Shown here piece after piece: positions 41,473 through 51,239 of a DNA stretch of 52,076 nt. The notes under the pieces were generated by a model. It made no database searches, was not told where the DNA came from, and was given only the letters and a program-made list of their open reading frames with translations. Where the stretch lies: NCBI GenBank assembly GCA_018648685.1, contig JABGQT010000103.1:1-52076 (forward strand), read 5' to 3'. This DNA comes from Anaerolineae bacterium (GTDB taxonomy: Bacteria > Chloroflexota > Anaerolineae > Anaerolineales > Villigracilaceae). Positions within the stretch are counted from its first letter, which is position 1; the number at the start of each line of letters is the position of its first letter. The position numbers were made by a program, and so were the translations under genes.

Positions 41473-42035
41473 TGTCAGCCTCGCAACCTTCAAAAAATGT
41501 TTACACAGGCTCACCAAATTCACAAGGTGAGCCTGTATATTTAGCCGTTGGTTTACTGCGCCGCCCCCATGGTGTGCGCGGTGAGATCATGCTTGAGATC
41601 CAGACAGACCATCCCGAGCAATTTGTACCAGAAGCAATATTTTATGTTGGCGAAAAACGTCTTCCACTCACGATCAGATCAAGCCGCCCCCATAACCAAG
41701 GTATTCTTATCAGCTTTGAGGGTATCCACGACCGTGATGAGATCGGCAAACTCCGGAACCAACATCTTCTCGTAAATATCGCCGATCTACCTCCCCTCCC
41801 CGAGGGTAAATACTACGATTATCAGCTTATTGGGCTGGAAATTATAGAAAAAGCGTCAGGGAAAAATTTAGGAAATTTGAAAGAGATCATCAAAACAGGT
41901 GCGAATGATGTCTACCTGGTCAAACCTGAATCCGGAAAAGAGCTTCTGCTCCCGGACATTCCTGAAGTCATTCTTGATATTGATCTTGCTCAGTCCCAAA
42001 TGAGCGTTTTCCTGCTGGACGGTTTAGTGGAATAA
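41472..42035 (+). CDS. rimM: Ribosome maturation factor RimM
   Basis: 187 residues. The N-terminal RimM barrel has VGLLRRPHGVRGEIML and the PRC-barrel part has YYDYQLIGLEII, NDVYLVKPESGKELLLPDIPEVILDID. RimM assists 30S head assembly around S19. The N-terminal 20 residues are a polar extension ahead of the family start. trmD, which usually follows rimM, is missing here and dprA comes next, 10 nt after the stop codon. Confidence 0.95.
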   Translation: MSASQPSKNVYTGSPNSQGEPVYLAVGLLRRPHGVRGEIMLEIQTDHPEQFVPEAIFYVGEKRLPLTIRSSRPHNQGILISFEGIHDRDEIGKLRNQHLLVNIADLPPLPEGKYYDYQLIGLEIIEKASGKNLGNLKEIIKTGANDVYLVKPESGKELLLPDIPEVILDIDLAQSQMSVFLLDGLVE

Positions 42036-42045
42036 CACCTCAACA

Positions 42046-43152
42046 ATGAAAGAAAAATCTTACTGGATCGGCATCAACCTCGTCAAAGGCATTGGCGCAG
42101 TCCGCTTGCGGGCATTGCTCGATTTCTTTGGCGATGCAAAATCCGCCTGGGAAGCAACCCCCGCTGAACTTCATGAGGCTGGCCTTAGTAAGAAGATCGT
42201 TGAAAATTTCGTTGACACACGTAGCAAAGTAGATTTAGACGCTCTCTGGGACGAGATTTCCGCCAAGAATATCCGCGTAATGACATGGGATGATGCAGAC
42301 TATCCCGCCCGCCTGCGCGAAATATCTCAGCCTCCCCCAATTATTTATTTGCGTGGAGAAATTCTCGAAGAAGATGCCTGGGCAGTGGCTATTGTTGGCA
42401 CAAGGCGCGTAACATCTTACGGGAGACAAGTCACCGAAGAAGTCGCCTCTTTTCTCGCACAAAACGGTGTCACAATTGTCAGCGGACTCGCTCGCGGCGT
42501 AGACGGAATAGCCCACCAAGCCGCACTTAACTCAGGCGGACGCACCATTGCCGTACTCGGCTCAGGCGTAAATCGGATTTACCCATCCGAACATCGCAAT
42601 CTTGCACAACAAGTAGAAAAAGCGGGCGCGGTCATCAGCGATTACGCTCCTGACACACCACCGGAAGGCTCCAACTTCCCGCCGCGCAACAGGATCATCT
42701 CCGGGCTATCCATGGCAACGATCGTTATAGAAGCTGCGGAGACCAGCGGCGCGCTTATCACGGCCAACTTTGCCCTCGAGCAAGGAAGAGAAATATTTGC
42801 CTTACCTGGCAATATCTTTGCCCCACAGAGCAAAGGGCCAAATAAATTGATCCAAAAAGGAGCGCACCCGCTCCTGCGCCCACGTGATATTCTCGAAATT
42901 CTTGACCTGACGCGTATCACCGCGCATCGCAGCGCACAAAGAACCCTGCCCACAGATGCAACAGAAGTTCAGCTTCTTGGCTCCCTCTCACACGAGCCAG
43001 TGCATGTTGATGAAATCCGCGCAAAAACTGGCTTAGCAGTAGAGAAAGTTTCATCCACCCTGGTTATGATGGAACTCAAAGGCATGGTACGCCATGTCGG
43101 CGGGATGAATTATGTCGCCGCACACGAGATGCGGGGCGAATACGAAGCATAA
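42046..43152 (+). CDS. dprA: DNA-processing protein DprA
   Basis: 368 residues. A SAM-like N-terminal region (WIGINLVKGIGAVRLRALLDFFG) precedes the Rossmann-fold DprA core: VAIVGTRRVTSYGRQV, IVSGLARGVDGIAHQAAL, TIAVLGSGVNRIYPSEHRNLA and FPPRNRIISGLS. A small winged-helix C-terminal domain (about 300-360) ends the protein. DprA loads RecA on incoming single-stranded DNA during natural transformation. It lies tightly behind rimM. Confidence 0.95.
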   Translation: MKEKSYWIGINLVKGIGAVRLRALLDFFGDAKSAWEATPAELHEAGLSKKIVENFVDTRSKVDLDALWDEISAKNIRVMTWDDADYPARLREISQPPPIIYLRGEILEEDAWAVAIVGTRRVTSYGRQVTEEVASFLAQNGVTIVSGLARGVDGIAHQAALNSGGRTIAVLGSGVNRIYPSEHRNLAQQVEKAGAVISDYAPDTPPEGSNFPPRNRIISGLSMATIVIEAAETSGALITANFALEQGREIFALPGNIFAPQSKGPNKLIQKGAHPLLRPRDILEILDLTRITAHRSAQRTLPTDATEVQLLGSLSHEPVHVDEIRAKTGLAVEKVSSTLVMMELKGMVRHVGGMNYVAAHEMRGEYEA

Positions 43153-43169
43153 ATATCGGATAACAAACT

Positions 43170-44270
43170 ATGATACAAAACAATCACACATACGCAGTTA
43201 TCATGGCGGGTGGCGGCGGAACAAGGCTTTGGCCCCTGTCACGTCGTAAAACGCCCAAACAGGCTCTCAAGCTCATTGGAGAAGACACACTATTCCAATC
43301 TACAGTCAAACGTTTGGAGGGTTTCTTCCCACTGGAACATATTCTCGTTGTTACTGTAGCTGAGCAAGCAGAACTGCTCAAAGAGCAAGTTCCTGACTTA
43401 CCAGAAGAAAACTTTCTTCTGGAACCTGCTCCGCGTGGCACAGCTTCTGTCGTTGGTTTCGCTGCTACAGTTTTGCATCACCGCGACCCTGAAGCAGTCA
43501 TGGCTGTTTTTCCCGCCGATCATTTCATTCGCAATAGAGATCTTTTTTATCATTTATTAGAGACGGCGGTCAAAGTAACAGAAGAGAACTACCTCGTCAC
43601 GCTCGGCATTACGCCCACCTTCCCTGCAACGGGTTATGGATATATTCAGCGCGGTGAAAAATTACCCGAGAACTTCACTTATCCCGTTTATGAAGTTGCA
43701 CGCTTCAAAGAAAAACCGCAAAAGGAAGAAGCCTACGAAATGAGTGTTAAGGGTGGGTATTCCTGGAACTCCGGGATGTTCATTTGGCGGACGCAAACCA
43801 TCTTATCCGAGATAGATCGCCAAATGCCTGAGCTGAAATCCGTTTTGGATGAAATATCCGATTCGCTCGCAAGCCCCGAACTTGATACCATTATCCAAAA
43901 AGTGTGGATGCCCCTAAAGAGTGAAACCATTGATTACGGCATCATGGAAAATGCGAAGAAAGTTGCCGTTCTACCCGCCAGCGGCCTCGACTGGAGCGAC
44001 GTTGGCTCATGGGATTCCCTTTTCGATGTTGTCCTGCCTAATGACGCACATGGCAATATCATCTTGAATGGTGAACATATCGCAGAAAATACGCACGGCA
44101 CACTCGTTTATGGGAACGGTGAAAAACGGCTGATTGCCACCATTGGCGTGGACGATTTAGTGATCGTTGACAGCGACAATGTTTTGTTGATTGCGCAGCG
44201 TGACCAAGCACAAAATGTGCGTGAAATTGTTGAGAAACTCAAACTAGAAAAGAAGAAAGAATATCTCTAA
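43170..44270 (+). CDS. manC: Mannose-1-phosphate guanylyltransferase
   Basis: 366 residues, the single-domain length without the phosphomannose isomerase fusion. The nucleotide-binding loop is AGGGGTRLWPLSRRKTPKQ. Further hallmarks are FLLEPAPRGTASVVGFAA, FPADHFI, ATGYGYIQRGE, FKEKP, SWNSGMFIWR and SGLDWSDVGSW. It converts mannose-1-phosphate and GTP to GDP-mannose for surface glycans. It sits between dprA and topA with a dispersed repeat after it. Confidence 0.92.
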   Translation: MIQNNHTYAVIMAGGGGTRLWPLSRRKTPKQALKLIGEDTLFQSTVKRLEGFFPLEHILVVTVAEQAELLKEQVPDLPEENFLLEPAPRGTASVVGFAATVLHHRDPEAVMAVFPADHFIRNRDLFYHLLETAVKVTEENYLVTLGITPTFPATGYGYIQRGEKLPENFTYPVYEVARFKEKPQKEEAYEMSVKGGYSWNSGMFIWRTQTILSEIDRQMPELKSVLDEISDSLASPELDTIIQKVWMPLKSETIDYGIMENAKKVAVLPASGLDWSDVGSWDSLFDVVLPNDAHGNIILNGEHIAENTHGTLVYGNGEKRLIATIGVDDLVIVDSDNVLLIAQRDQAQNVREIVEKLKLEKKKEYL

Positions 44271-44283
44271 TTTCTCAGAATAT

Positions 44284-44375
44284 CATTGCGAGCCGATGCC
44301 TTTCGGCACGGCAATCTCCAAGAACAAAGTGGGAGACTGCCGCGTCGCACAAGCATGCTCCTCGCAGAGACATGA
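44284..44375. repeat. Second copy of the TGCGAGGAG dispersed element
   Basis: ATTGCGAGCC (about 44284) and GCTCCTCGCAGAG (about 44357-44370) form the outer arms. Inside are GCAATCTCC and GGAGACTGC and a small hairpin GCCGATGCC/GGCACGGC. Its reverse complement resembles 41109-41208, sharing CTCTGCGAGGAG, CAGTCTCC and AGATTGC. It separates manC from topA. Confidence 0.65.
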
Positions 44376-44408
44376 CTGAAAAGTATTGAATATCCGTAGG
44401 AGGAAGTT

Positions 44409-46715
44409 TTGGAAGCCTACTGCATGAAATGCAAGGAAAAACGAGAAGTATCTAACCCAGAAGCTATTTTTAACAAAAATAGCACGCCTGCCACGCGCGG
44501 CACCTGCCCGGAGTGTGGAACAGGTATGTATCGCATGGGAAAAACCCGCGCGCATGAGGGCATGACACCGCCGCCAAAAGCTGAGCGTAAAAAACGCACC
44601 GTCAAACGTAAAGGGAAATTGGTCATCGTTGAATCCCCTGCTAAAGCGCGCACTGTTGGACGCTTTTTAGGGCGTGGGTACACCGTAAAAGCCTCTGTGG
44701 GGCATATCCGCGACTTATTGCGCTCACAGCTTTCTGTGGATGTGGAAAATAACTTCGAACCCAAATACCGCGTCCCGAACGATAAACGCCCGATCATGAA
44801 AGAGTTGAAAAAACTCGCAAAAACGGCAAAAGAAGTCTATCTCGCCACCGATCTTGATCGTGAAGGCGAAGCAATTGCCTGGCACTTGATGGAAGCGGCT
44901 GAGATTGAGCCTGAAACCGCACGGCGTGTTGTTTTTCACGAGATCACAAAATCTGCAATTGATGAGTCTTTTGCATCTCCCCGCGAGATCAATATGGATT
45001 TGGTCAATGCCCAGCAGGGAAGACGCATTTTAGATAGACTTGTTGGTTACAGCATCAGCCCAATTCTCTGGGAGAAGGTACGCGGCAGACTCTCGGCGGG
45101 ACGTGTACAATCAGTTGCCTTGCGCATGATCGTTGAGCGAGAACGCGAAATTGAAGCCTTTGAATCTGTTGAGTATTGGTCTGTTGGAGCTGAATTAAAA
45201 CCAGAAGGATTGAAAAAAACTTTTGTTGCGAAATTAGCGAGAATTGGTAATGAAAAAGCTGAGCTACCGAGCGAGGAAGTGGTTAAATCGATCCTTGCAG
45301 ACATGGAAAGCGCTGCTTATACGATCAGTAAAATTAAGCGCGGCACACGTCGACGCAAAGCACCCGCTCCTTTTATTACATCCACCTTGCAACAAGATGC
45401 CTCCCGTCGTTTGGGTTTTACCGCCAAACGGACCATGGCAATTGCGCAGCAACTCTATGAAGGCATCGGCGGCTCTGGTTTGATCACCTATATGCGTACC
45501 GATTCGACGAATATCGCTAAATCGGCTGTTGAAGAGGCGCGCTCCTTTATCTCTGAGCGGTTTGGGGAAGAATACCTTCCTAAGTCGGCACCCAAGCATA
45601 AAACGCGTGCGAAGGGCGCACAGGAAGCCCACGAGGCTGTCCGTCCGACTTCTGCGATGCGAACACCCAAGAGCATCCAATCTGATCTGAATTCCAGTCA
45701 ATATAAGTTGTATAATTTAATTTGGCAGCGATTTATTGCATCTCAGATGTCCTCCGCTGTCTACGATACTTTAAAAGTTGACATCACCGGTGAAACAAAA
45801 GAAAACGAATATCTTTTGCGTGCGTCTGGCTCAGCAATTAACTTTGCAGGCTTCTTGGCTGTCTATGGAGACAAGAGAAATCTGAACAAAAAGAAAAGCG
45901 AAAATGGGGATGAAAACACGGATATTCCGGCAGGATTGGAAGAGGGACAAATCCAGGAATTGATACGGCTCATCCCGAAACAGCATTTTACACAACCACC
46001 ACCACGCTTTAGTGAAGCCTCTTTGGTGCAAATACTGGAGGAAAATGCGATTGGGCGACCTTCTACTTACGCACCGACCTTGTCAACTATTCAGGCACGA
46101 GGCTATGTGGAACGGATCGATAAAAGGCTGGAGCCAACAGAAACAGGCGAGATCGTTAACGACCTCCTGGTAAAACACTTCCCTGATATTGTCGATTTTG
46201 GCTTTACTGCCCGCATGGAAGGGCGTCTGGACAAGGTCGCAGAAGGCGAGGAAGAATGGGTAAATGTTATTCGAGATTTTTACGGTCCCTTCGCGAAAGA
46301 GCTTGAAGCCGCCAAGAAAGCGATCCCCACCACCAAACGTGAGCCTGAAAAGATCGGGCGTGCTTGTCCCCAATGCGGTCATGATCTAGTGATCCGTTTC
46401 GGACGTTTTGGCAAATTTATCTCTTGCAGTGATTTTCCCAAATGTCGCTATACAGAACCCTGGCTGGAAAAAATAGGCGTCACCTGCCCCGATGATGGCG
46501 GAAACCTTATCTTACGCAAAACGCGCAAGAAACGTATCTTCTACGGGTGTGCAAACTATCCTAACTGTGAGTTTACCTCGTGGAAACGCCCTATTTCTGA
46601 GCCTTGTCCCTCGTGTAAAGGATTATTAGTCATCTCAAAGAAAGATGAAGCACAATGTATAAAATGTGAAGAAAGTTTTCTTTTAGACGATATACAAAAA
46701 GAAAAAGAAGACTAA
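44409..46715 (+). CDS. topA: DNA topoisomerase I with N-terminal DUF5679-like zinc module
   Basis: 768 residues, starting at TTG with GGAGGAAG upstream. Residues 2-45 (YCMKCKEKREV, then ATRGTCPECGTGMYRMG) hold C5, C8, C33 and C36 and match the DUF5679 zinc-binding domain, here joined to TopA. The TOPRIM domain begins at about 69 (LVIVESPAKARTVGRFLG) and has TDLDREGEAIAWH. The catalytic Tyr lies in GLITYMRTDST. Three C-terminal zinc ribbons follow (CPQCG, CPDDGG, CPSCKG). The enzyme relaxes negative supercoils. No internal start keeps both the ribosome site and the complete TOPRIM domain, so the zinc module is part of the protein. Confidence 0.95.
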   Translation: MEAYCMKCKEKREVSNPEAIFNKNSTPATRGTCPECGTGMYRMGKTRAHEGMTPPPKAERKKRTVKRKGKLVIVESPAKARTVGRFLGRGYTVKASVGHIRDLLRSQLSVDVENNFEPKYRVPNDKRPIMKELKKLAKTAKEVYLATDLDREGEAIAWHLMEAAEIEPETARRVVFHEITKSAIDESFASPREINMDLVNAQQGRRILDRLVGYSISPILWEKVRGRLSAGRVQSVALRMIVEREREIEAFESVEYWSVGAELKPEGLKKTFVAKLARIGNEKAELPSEEVVKSILADMESAAYTISKIKRGTRRRKAPAPFITSTLQQDASRRLGFTAKRTMAIAQQLYEGIGGSGLITYMRTDSTNIAKSAVEEARSFISERFGEEYLPKSAPKHKTRAKGAQEAHEAVRPTSAMRTPKSIQSDLNSSQYKLYNLIWQRFIASQMSSAVYDTLKVDITGETKENEYLLRASGSAINFAGFLAVYGDKRNLNKKKSENGDENTDIPAGLEEGQIQELIRLIPKQHFTQPPPRFSEASLVQILEENAIGRPSTYAPTLSTIQARGYVERIDKRLEPTETGEIVNDLLVKHFPDIVDFGFTARMEGRLDKVAEGEEEWVNVIRDFYGPFAKELEAAKKAIPTTKREPEKIGRACPQCGHDLVIRFGRFGKFISCSDFPKCRYTEPWLEKIGVTCPDDGGNLILRKTRKKRIFYGCANYPNCEFTSWKRPISEPCPSCKGLLVISKKDEAQCIKCEESFLLDDIQKEKED

Positions 46716-46724
46716 AAGAAGATG

Positions 46725-46765
46725 AAAGCCCCTAAATCCCATTCGCGTATTTAGGGGCTTTCTTG
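46725..46765 (+). terminator. Intrinsic terminator of topA
   Basis: AAAGCCCCTAAAT (46725-46737) pairs perfectly with ATTTAGGGGCTTT (46749-46761) across an 11-nt loop, followed by CTTG. A perfect TATAAT at 46766-46771 directly after it may serve the next gene. Confidence 0.88.
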
Positions 46766-46810
46766 TATAATAACTTTATTATCGCTTATTTGTTCTGAGA
46801 GGAAATCACT

Positions 46811-47815
46811 ATGGACCTTGTAAACACACTCCTGGAAAAGTTGAAAAATCCCATGATTGCCGCAGTTGCAGCACTCGTTGTTGGTTTTTTCTTTGGATTG
46901 GTCTGGGGCTGGGGTATTCAACCCGTAGAATGGGTAGACGCATCCCCTGAGCTTCTAAACAAAGAGTATAAACGTGGCTATTTGCAAATGACCATTGATT
47001 CTTTTCTCGTCAACAGCGATGCAAATTTAGCACTACAACGTTGGCAAGGCATAGGAGAAGAAGCCTCACTGCTTCTCCAAGAAATAAGCACAGACCCCAA
47101 CACACAAAACAAATCTGCGGTAGATGCTTTCGCTTTATTGGTCAGCGCTAGCGTTCCTGCCGCTACCGCCCCAGTGGAAGTACCTGTCAGCGAAACATCG
47201 CCTGCAATGAGTTATGCGCTCATTGGGCTTGGCATTTTGGTTGTCGCAGCCGTTGGTTTCTTTGCTCTCCGCTTGTTGCGCCCCTCTATTTCCCAAACCG
47301 GCGAAGCCACCCCGGCTCAGCAAGCCGCGCAACTAAGCCAGGATGCACAACAAACAGATTATGCAGAGCTTGGCTTGGCAACACCCATTACTCAATCTAT
47401 GACGACCTATGTGCTAGGAGATGATCTCTACGACGAATCCTTCAGCATTGAATCCCAAAGTGGTGAATTTATGGGCGAATATGGTGTTGGTATTTCAGAC
47501 ACCATTGGTGTCGGAGATCCAAAAAAGGTCACTGCACTCGAAATTTGGCTCTTCGACAAAAATGACATCAAAACAGCCACCAAAGTTCTCATGTCTGAGC
47601 ATGCTTATAACGACCCTGCAATTCGTCAGAGATTAGAAGCCAAAGGCGAGTTAGTTGTTATCCAAACGCAAAAACCCGTCAGACTGGAAACAGAAACACT
47701 GCAACTACTTGTCACAGTCGCAGATTTGGAATACGGTACAGGCCCTCTGCCACCAAGCAGCTATTTTGACCGCACAACCCTGGAACTAGCCATTTGGCCT
47801 AAAAATAACGCATAA
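46811..47815 (+). CDS. Conserved membrane protein, hypothetical
   Basis: 334 residues with two membrane helices (about 14-36 and 133-154). The region between them (about 37-130) is helical and has a Pro/Val-rich stalk before the second helix. A Gln/Ala-rich linker leads to a cytoplasmic beta-rich domain (about 185-334) with EFMGEYGVGISDTIGVGDPKKVTALEIWLFDK as its core (quoted partially: GEYGVGISDTI, ALEIWLFDK). I recognise the pattern as typical of Anaerolineae-type hypothetical proteins, but no function is known. GAGGAAA lies 10 nt before the ATG, and a terminator follows. Confidence 0.75.
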   Translation: MDLVNTLLEKLKNPMIAAVAALVVGFFFGLVWGWGIQPVEWVDASPELLNKEYKRGYLQMTIDSFLVNSDANLALQRWQGIGEEASLLLQEISTDPNTQNKSAVDAFALLVSASVPAATAPVEVPVSETSPAMSYALIGLGILVVAAVGFFALRLLRPSISQTGEATPAQQAAQLSQDAQQTDYAELGLATPITQSMTTYVLGDDLYDESFSIESQSGEFMGEYGVGISDTIGVGDPKKVTALEIWLFDKNDIKTATKVLMSEHAYNDPAIRQRLEAKGELVVIQTQKPVRLETETLQLLVTVADLEYGTGPLPPSSYFDRTTLELAIWPKNNA

Positions 47816-47823
47816 ATAAACGC

Positions 47824-47860
47824 AAAGAGCCGAGATTTCAAAATTTCGGCTCTTTTTTTA
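47824..47860 (+). terminator. Intrinsic terminator after the membrane protein
   Basis: AAAGAGCCGA (47824-47833) and TCGGCTCTTT (47846-47855) form the stem, followed by more T residues. It may also catch transcripts from the opposite side. Confidence 0.9.
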
Positions 47861-47948
47861 GGATTTGGCGAATCACCCTGAATTTTAGCTTGCTTCCGTC
47901 AAATAGACATTTACACCTAACAGGCTGATACCATTAAATCAAAAATAT

Positions 47949-48422
47949 CTACTTGATCTTCAATATCTTGAACTTTAAAACTCCACCCGGAGATTCAGCT
48001 TCAACCACATCCCCTACACGGTGCTTTAGCAAGGCCCGCCCAATCGGGGATTCATTTGAAATCTTCCCATTACGCGGATCAGCTTCCTTCGCACCAACCA
48101 GATAATAAGTTTCGGCAGGGTAATCCCCTTCTTGAATGGTCACAGATGCCCCAACAGAGACAACATCTTTTGGTTTTCCATCATCTTCAATGATCACAGC
48201 ACTGCTAAGAATATATTTTAACTCCTGTATGCGTCCTTCGAGAAAGGCTTGATCTTCTTTCGCCTTGTGGTAGTCTGCGTTTTCAGACAAGTCTCCCATC
48301 TCGATTGCAGAGCGCAAACGTTTTGCTAACTCCTCACGTTTCGTTCCGACCATTTCGGCTAATTCTTCTTTTAGACGGGCATGACCTTCAGGGGTTAAAT
48401 AAGTTTCTTCTTGTTTCGACAT
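47949..48422 (-). CDS. greA: Transcription elongation factor GreA
   Basis: 157 residues, full length. The N-terminal coiled coil (YLTPEGHARLKEELAEMVGTKREEL, then AIEMGDLSENADYHKAKEDQAFLEGRI) carries the acidic tip (DLSENADY) that enters the RNA polymerase channel to trigger transcript cleavage. The C-terminal FKBP-like domain has ESPIGRALLKHRVGDVVEAESPGG. AAAGGAA precedes the ATG. It is expressed on the minus strand behind the dGTPase gene with a gap of 89 nt, so co-transcription is possible. Confidence 0.96.
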   Translation of the reverse strand: MSKQEETYLTPEGHARLKEELAEMVGTKREELAKRLRSAIEMGDLSENADYHKAKEDQAFLEGRIQELKYILSSAVIIEDDGKPKDVVSVGASVTIQEGDYPAETYYLVGAKEADPRNGKISNESPIGRALLKHRVGDVVEAESPGGVLKFKILKIK

Positions 48423-48511
48423 AAAAATTCCTTTTTTAATTGCAATATATATATCATCTCAAGGAGGCAATTATCTTGCAAGCACATTTGCTTTGCCCCC
48501 TAAGAAATCAT

Positions 48512-49663
48512 CTAGGGTTTAACGAAGGGATCAAAGAGCTTACGATGCTCATCCACTGCATACCGGTCTGTCATACCGGCAATATAATCGCAAGCTGTAC
48601 GCTCAAGCCCGCGTTCTTCGATCAAAGATTGAACATGAGCAGGTAAAATAGCCGGCTCATCTATATAAGCGTTGAAAAGGTCACTGATAACTCGCTCAGC
48701 CTTCACCGCCATCCGCACAACACGATAATGACGATAAAGCTTTGCGTACAGAAAATCTTTTAATTCTCGGTTACGACGGATCATATCTTCGCTGTGCCCT
48801 AACAAATTATGGGGCAATTTCTGAACAGCAAGTGGCGAATCTACATCGCTTTCCTTGATTCGCATATTTGTAGCCTGAACGACATCACTTACTTCTATCC
48901 CCACCAAATGACGGATCATTCGATGTCGAGATATATCATCCAAAATGGTATCACGCCAATTATAAGTTTCGGCGAGAATTTCCCACAACTCGATCCCCTC
49001 CAGTTGTGAAAGGGTAATCATCCCGGAGCGAAGACCATCGTCCAAGTCATGAGCAGTATAAGCCAGTTCATCCGCCACATTGGCAATTTGTGTTTCCAGA
49101 TTGCCTCGTAAATCAGGATCATAGCCCGATGCATCCGAAATATCATATTCTGATTCGTGCTTAACCATTCCTTCACGGACTTCCCAAGTCAAATTTAAAC
49201 CCGGAAAATCAGGATACCGTTCTTCGAGCTTTGTGACTATGCGCACAGACTGCTTATTATGGTCAAAGCCATTATGATCCTTCATCAACCGATTAAGAGC
49301 AACTTCACCTGAGTGTCCAAAGGCAGGATGCCCTAAATCGTGCGCCAAACAAATTGTTTCAGTCAGGTCTTCATTTCCGCCAAGTGCGCGCGCAATCGTA
49401 CGTCCAATTTGCGCAACTTCGAGAGTATGCGTCAGACGAGTACGAAAATAATCACCTTCATAATTGAAGAAAACCTGTGTCTTATACTCTAATCGCCGAA
49501 ACGCTGTCGTATGCAAAACACGATCTCTATCTCGCTGAAAAGCTGTTCTGTAAGCAGGTTCATTTCCAGAGTAGACACGCCCTTTTGAATCTTTGGCACG
49601 CATCCCATAAGGCGCAAGACTTTTCTCTTCAAGCTCTTCTAATTTCTGGCGATCGTAAAACAT
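48512..49663 (-). CDS. dGTPase-like HD-domain deoxynucleotide triphosphohydrolase
   Basis: 383 residues from the ATG at 49663, chosen because AGGAGAG lies just upstream. A further in-frame start at 49708 adds 15 residues with no ribosome site. The HD motif is formed by H79 (RLTHTLEVAQIGR), H108 and D109 (CLAHDLGHPAFGHSGE), with a later Asp in NVADELAYTAHDLDDGL. The N-terminal AFQRDRDRVLHTTAFRRLEYKTQVF is diagnostic of the dGTPase subfamily. It hydrolyses dNTPs to deoxynucleosides and triphosphate, controlling the nucleotide pool. Confidence 0.95.
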   Translation of the reverse strand: MFYDRQKLEELEEKSLAPYGMRAKDSKGRVYSGNEPAYRTAFQRDRDRVLHTTAFRRLEYKTQVFFNYEGDYFRTRLTHTLEVAQIGRTIARALGGNEDLTETICLAHDLGHPAFGHSGEVALNRLMKDHNGFDHNKQSVRIVTKLEERYPDFPGLNLTWEVREGMVKHESEYDISDASGYDPDLRGNLETQIANVADELAYTAHDLDDGLRSGMITLSQLEGIELWEILAETYNWRDTILDDISRHRMIRHLVGIEVSDVVQATNMRIKESDVDSPLAVQKLPHNLLGHSEDMIRRNRELKDFLYAKLYRHYRVVRMAVKAERVISDLFNAYIDEPAILPAHVQSLIEERGLERTACDYIAGMTDRYAVDEHRKLFDPFVKP

Positions 49664-49904
49664 TTTTCTCTCCTGCACAAAGCGTATAGACCATAAACGG
49701 GAGCACAAGGCTCCCGCTCCGAGTAGACTATATTCCTATTCTACCCTATGCGCTAATTTCGTCAAGCGAAACCAGTCATGCACTCATGTGTTAAATGCTG
49801 TAGTGGGCCTTGTTTTTAGAAAAAGTCTTTTACTAAATCCAAAGACAACCTATAATTGCCCCTGGTTCTTCTTTTTTCAATTATTTCTTCAAAAGGATTC
49901 TTTT

Positions 49905-51239
49905 ATGACACAAGAAAAAGCAGTAAATCGAGAACATCGAGCTTGGTATATGTACGATTTTGGCAATTCAGCTTATGCAGCCATTGTGCTTCTTGCAATC
50001 TACTCAGCTTACTTTAAAGACGGCGTTGTTGGTGGAGCAGAAGGCTCCCGTTTATGGGGTGTTTCGGTCGGCATTGCTATGCTCGTTGTCGCTATTATTT
50101 CTCCTATTTTGGGCACGATCGCAGATTTCTCAGCATCGAAAAAACGTTTTCTTTTTCTCTTTTCCTTCATTACTTGGGTATTTACCGCGCTACTCTTCTT
50201 TGTTGAAAAAGGCGATATATTCATCGGAATGCTTTTTTTCATTTTGGCAGAAATCGGCTATCGTGGCGGGCAAGTTTTTTATAACTCTCTGCTCCCCGAA
50301 ATTGCTTCCCCTGAAGAAATCGGTCGTGTTTCTGGCAATGGCTGGGCAATTGGCAACATCGGTGGCATCCTTGCCCTGCTTATCTTGCTCCCGCCAATTG
50401 TACTAATTAAAGGGACAACGCTTCCCGTGCGTTTGGCATTTCCAATTACAGCCCTATTCTTTGCCCTCTCCACCATTCCGGCATATAGGTGGATAAAAGA
50501 ACGCGCCAGCGCACAAAAATTACCCCTTGGAGAAAGTTATCCTACTCTGGGATTTAAACGCCTCGCCCGCACCATCAGGTCTGCTCGGCAGTTTAAAGAA
50601 TTTATCAAGTTTATGATCGCCTACTTGATCTATAACGATGGCATCCTCATGACCCTCAACTTTGCAGCCATCATCGGGGCAGTTCTCTATGGCATGGAGC
50701 AACAGCAAATAATTATCTTTATGATCATCGTGCAAATCACCAGCATCGGTGGCGCATATGGCTTTGCGGTAATTGGAGAAAAAGTTGGCTATAAACGCTC
50801 TCTTGTCTATGCACTTTTAGGCATGAGCGCAGCCATAATCTGGATGCTCTTCAATCAAACATTAATCGGTTTTTTCATTATTGGTGCCACAGCAGGCTTC
50901 ATGCTCACGGGTGTTCAATCGCTTAGCCGCACAATGGTAGGGGTATTTGCTCCTAAAGGACAAAGCGCAGAATTTTTCGGCTTATTTTCCGTTGTTGGAC
51001 GCACATCCTCATTCATTGGCCCAACAATCTACGGTTTTCTAGCTTTATGGGCTGCACGTTGGTTTGAGAATAATCGTGAGTTGGGCACTCTCTTAGCAGA
51101 ACAAGCTGGTCAAAAAGTAGCAATTGCCTCCATACTTATCTTCTTATTTACAGGTCTATTTTTACTTTTGCGTGTTAATGAGAAAAAAGCCGTCGAAGAT
51201 GCAAAAAAATACTCCTTAGAAAATGAGAACGGGGTCTAA
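49905..51239 (+). CDS. UMF1/Atg22-type MFS transporter
   Basis: 444 residues from the ATG at 49905, which has AAAAGGA 8 nt upstream. Starting at 49788 would add a Phe-rich tail with no ribosome site. About twelve membrane helices are seen. The N-terminal REHRAWYMYDFGNSAYAAIVLLAIYSAYFK region in part (WYMYDFGNSAYA) is the hallmark of the UMF1 family, as is the middle GYRGGQVFYNSLLPEIASPEEIGRVSGNGWAIG (GNGWAIGNIGG). These are related to yeast Atg22 vacuolar effluxers. Bacterial substrates are unknown. The PlsC-like gene begins directly at its stop codon. Confidence 0.92.
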   Translation: MTQEKAVNREHRAWYMYDFGNSAYAAIVLLAIYSAYFKDGVVGGAEGSRLWGVSVGIAMLVVAIISPILGTIADFSASKKRFLFLFSFITWVFTALLFFVEKGDIFIGMLFFILAEIGYRGGQVFYNSLLPEIASPEEIGRVSGNGWAIGNIGGILALLILLPPIVLIKGTTLPVRLAFPITALFFALSTIPAYRWIKERASAQKLPLGESYPTLGFKRLARTIRSARQFKEFIKFMIAYLIYNDGILMTLNFAAIIGAVLYGMEQQQIIIFMIIVQITSIGGAYGFAVIGEKVGYKRSLVYALLGMSAAIIWMLFNQTLIGFFIIGATAGFMLTGVQSLSRTMVGVFAPKGQSAEFFGLFSVVGRTSSFIGPTIYGFLALWAARWFENNRELGTLLAEQAGQKVAIASILIFLFTGLFLLLRVNEKKAVEDAKKYSLENENGV

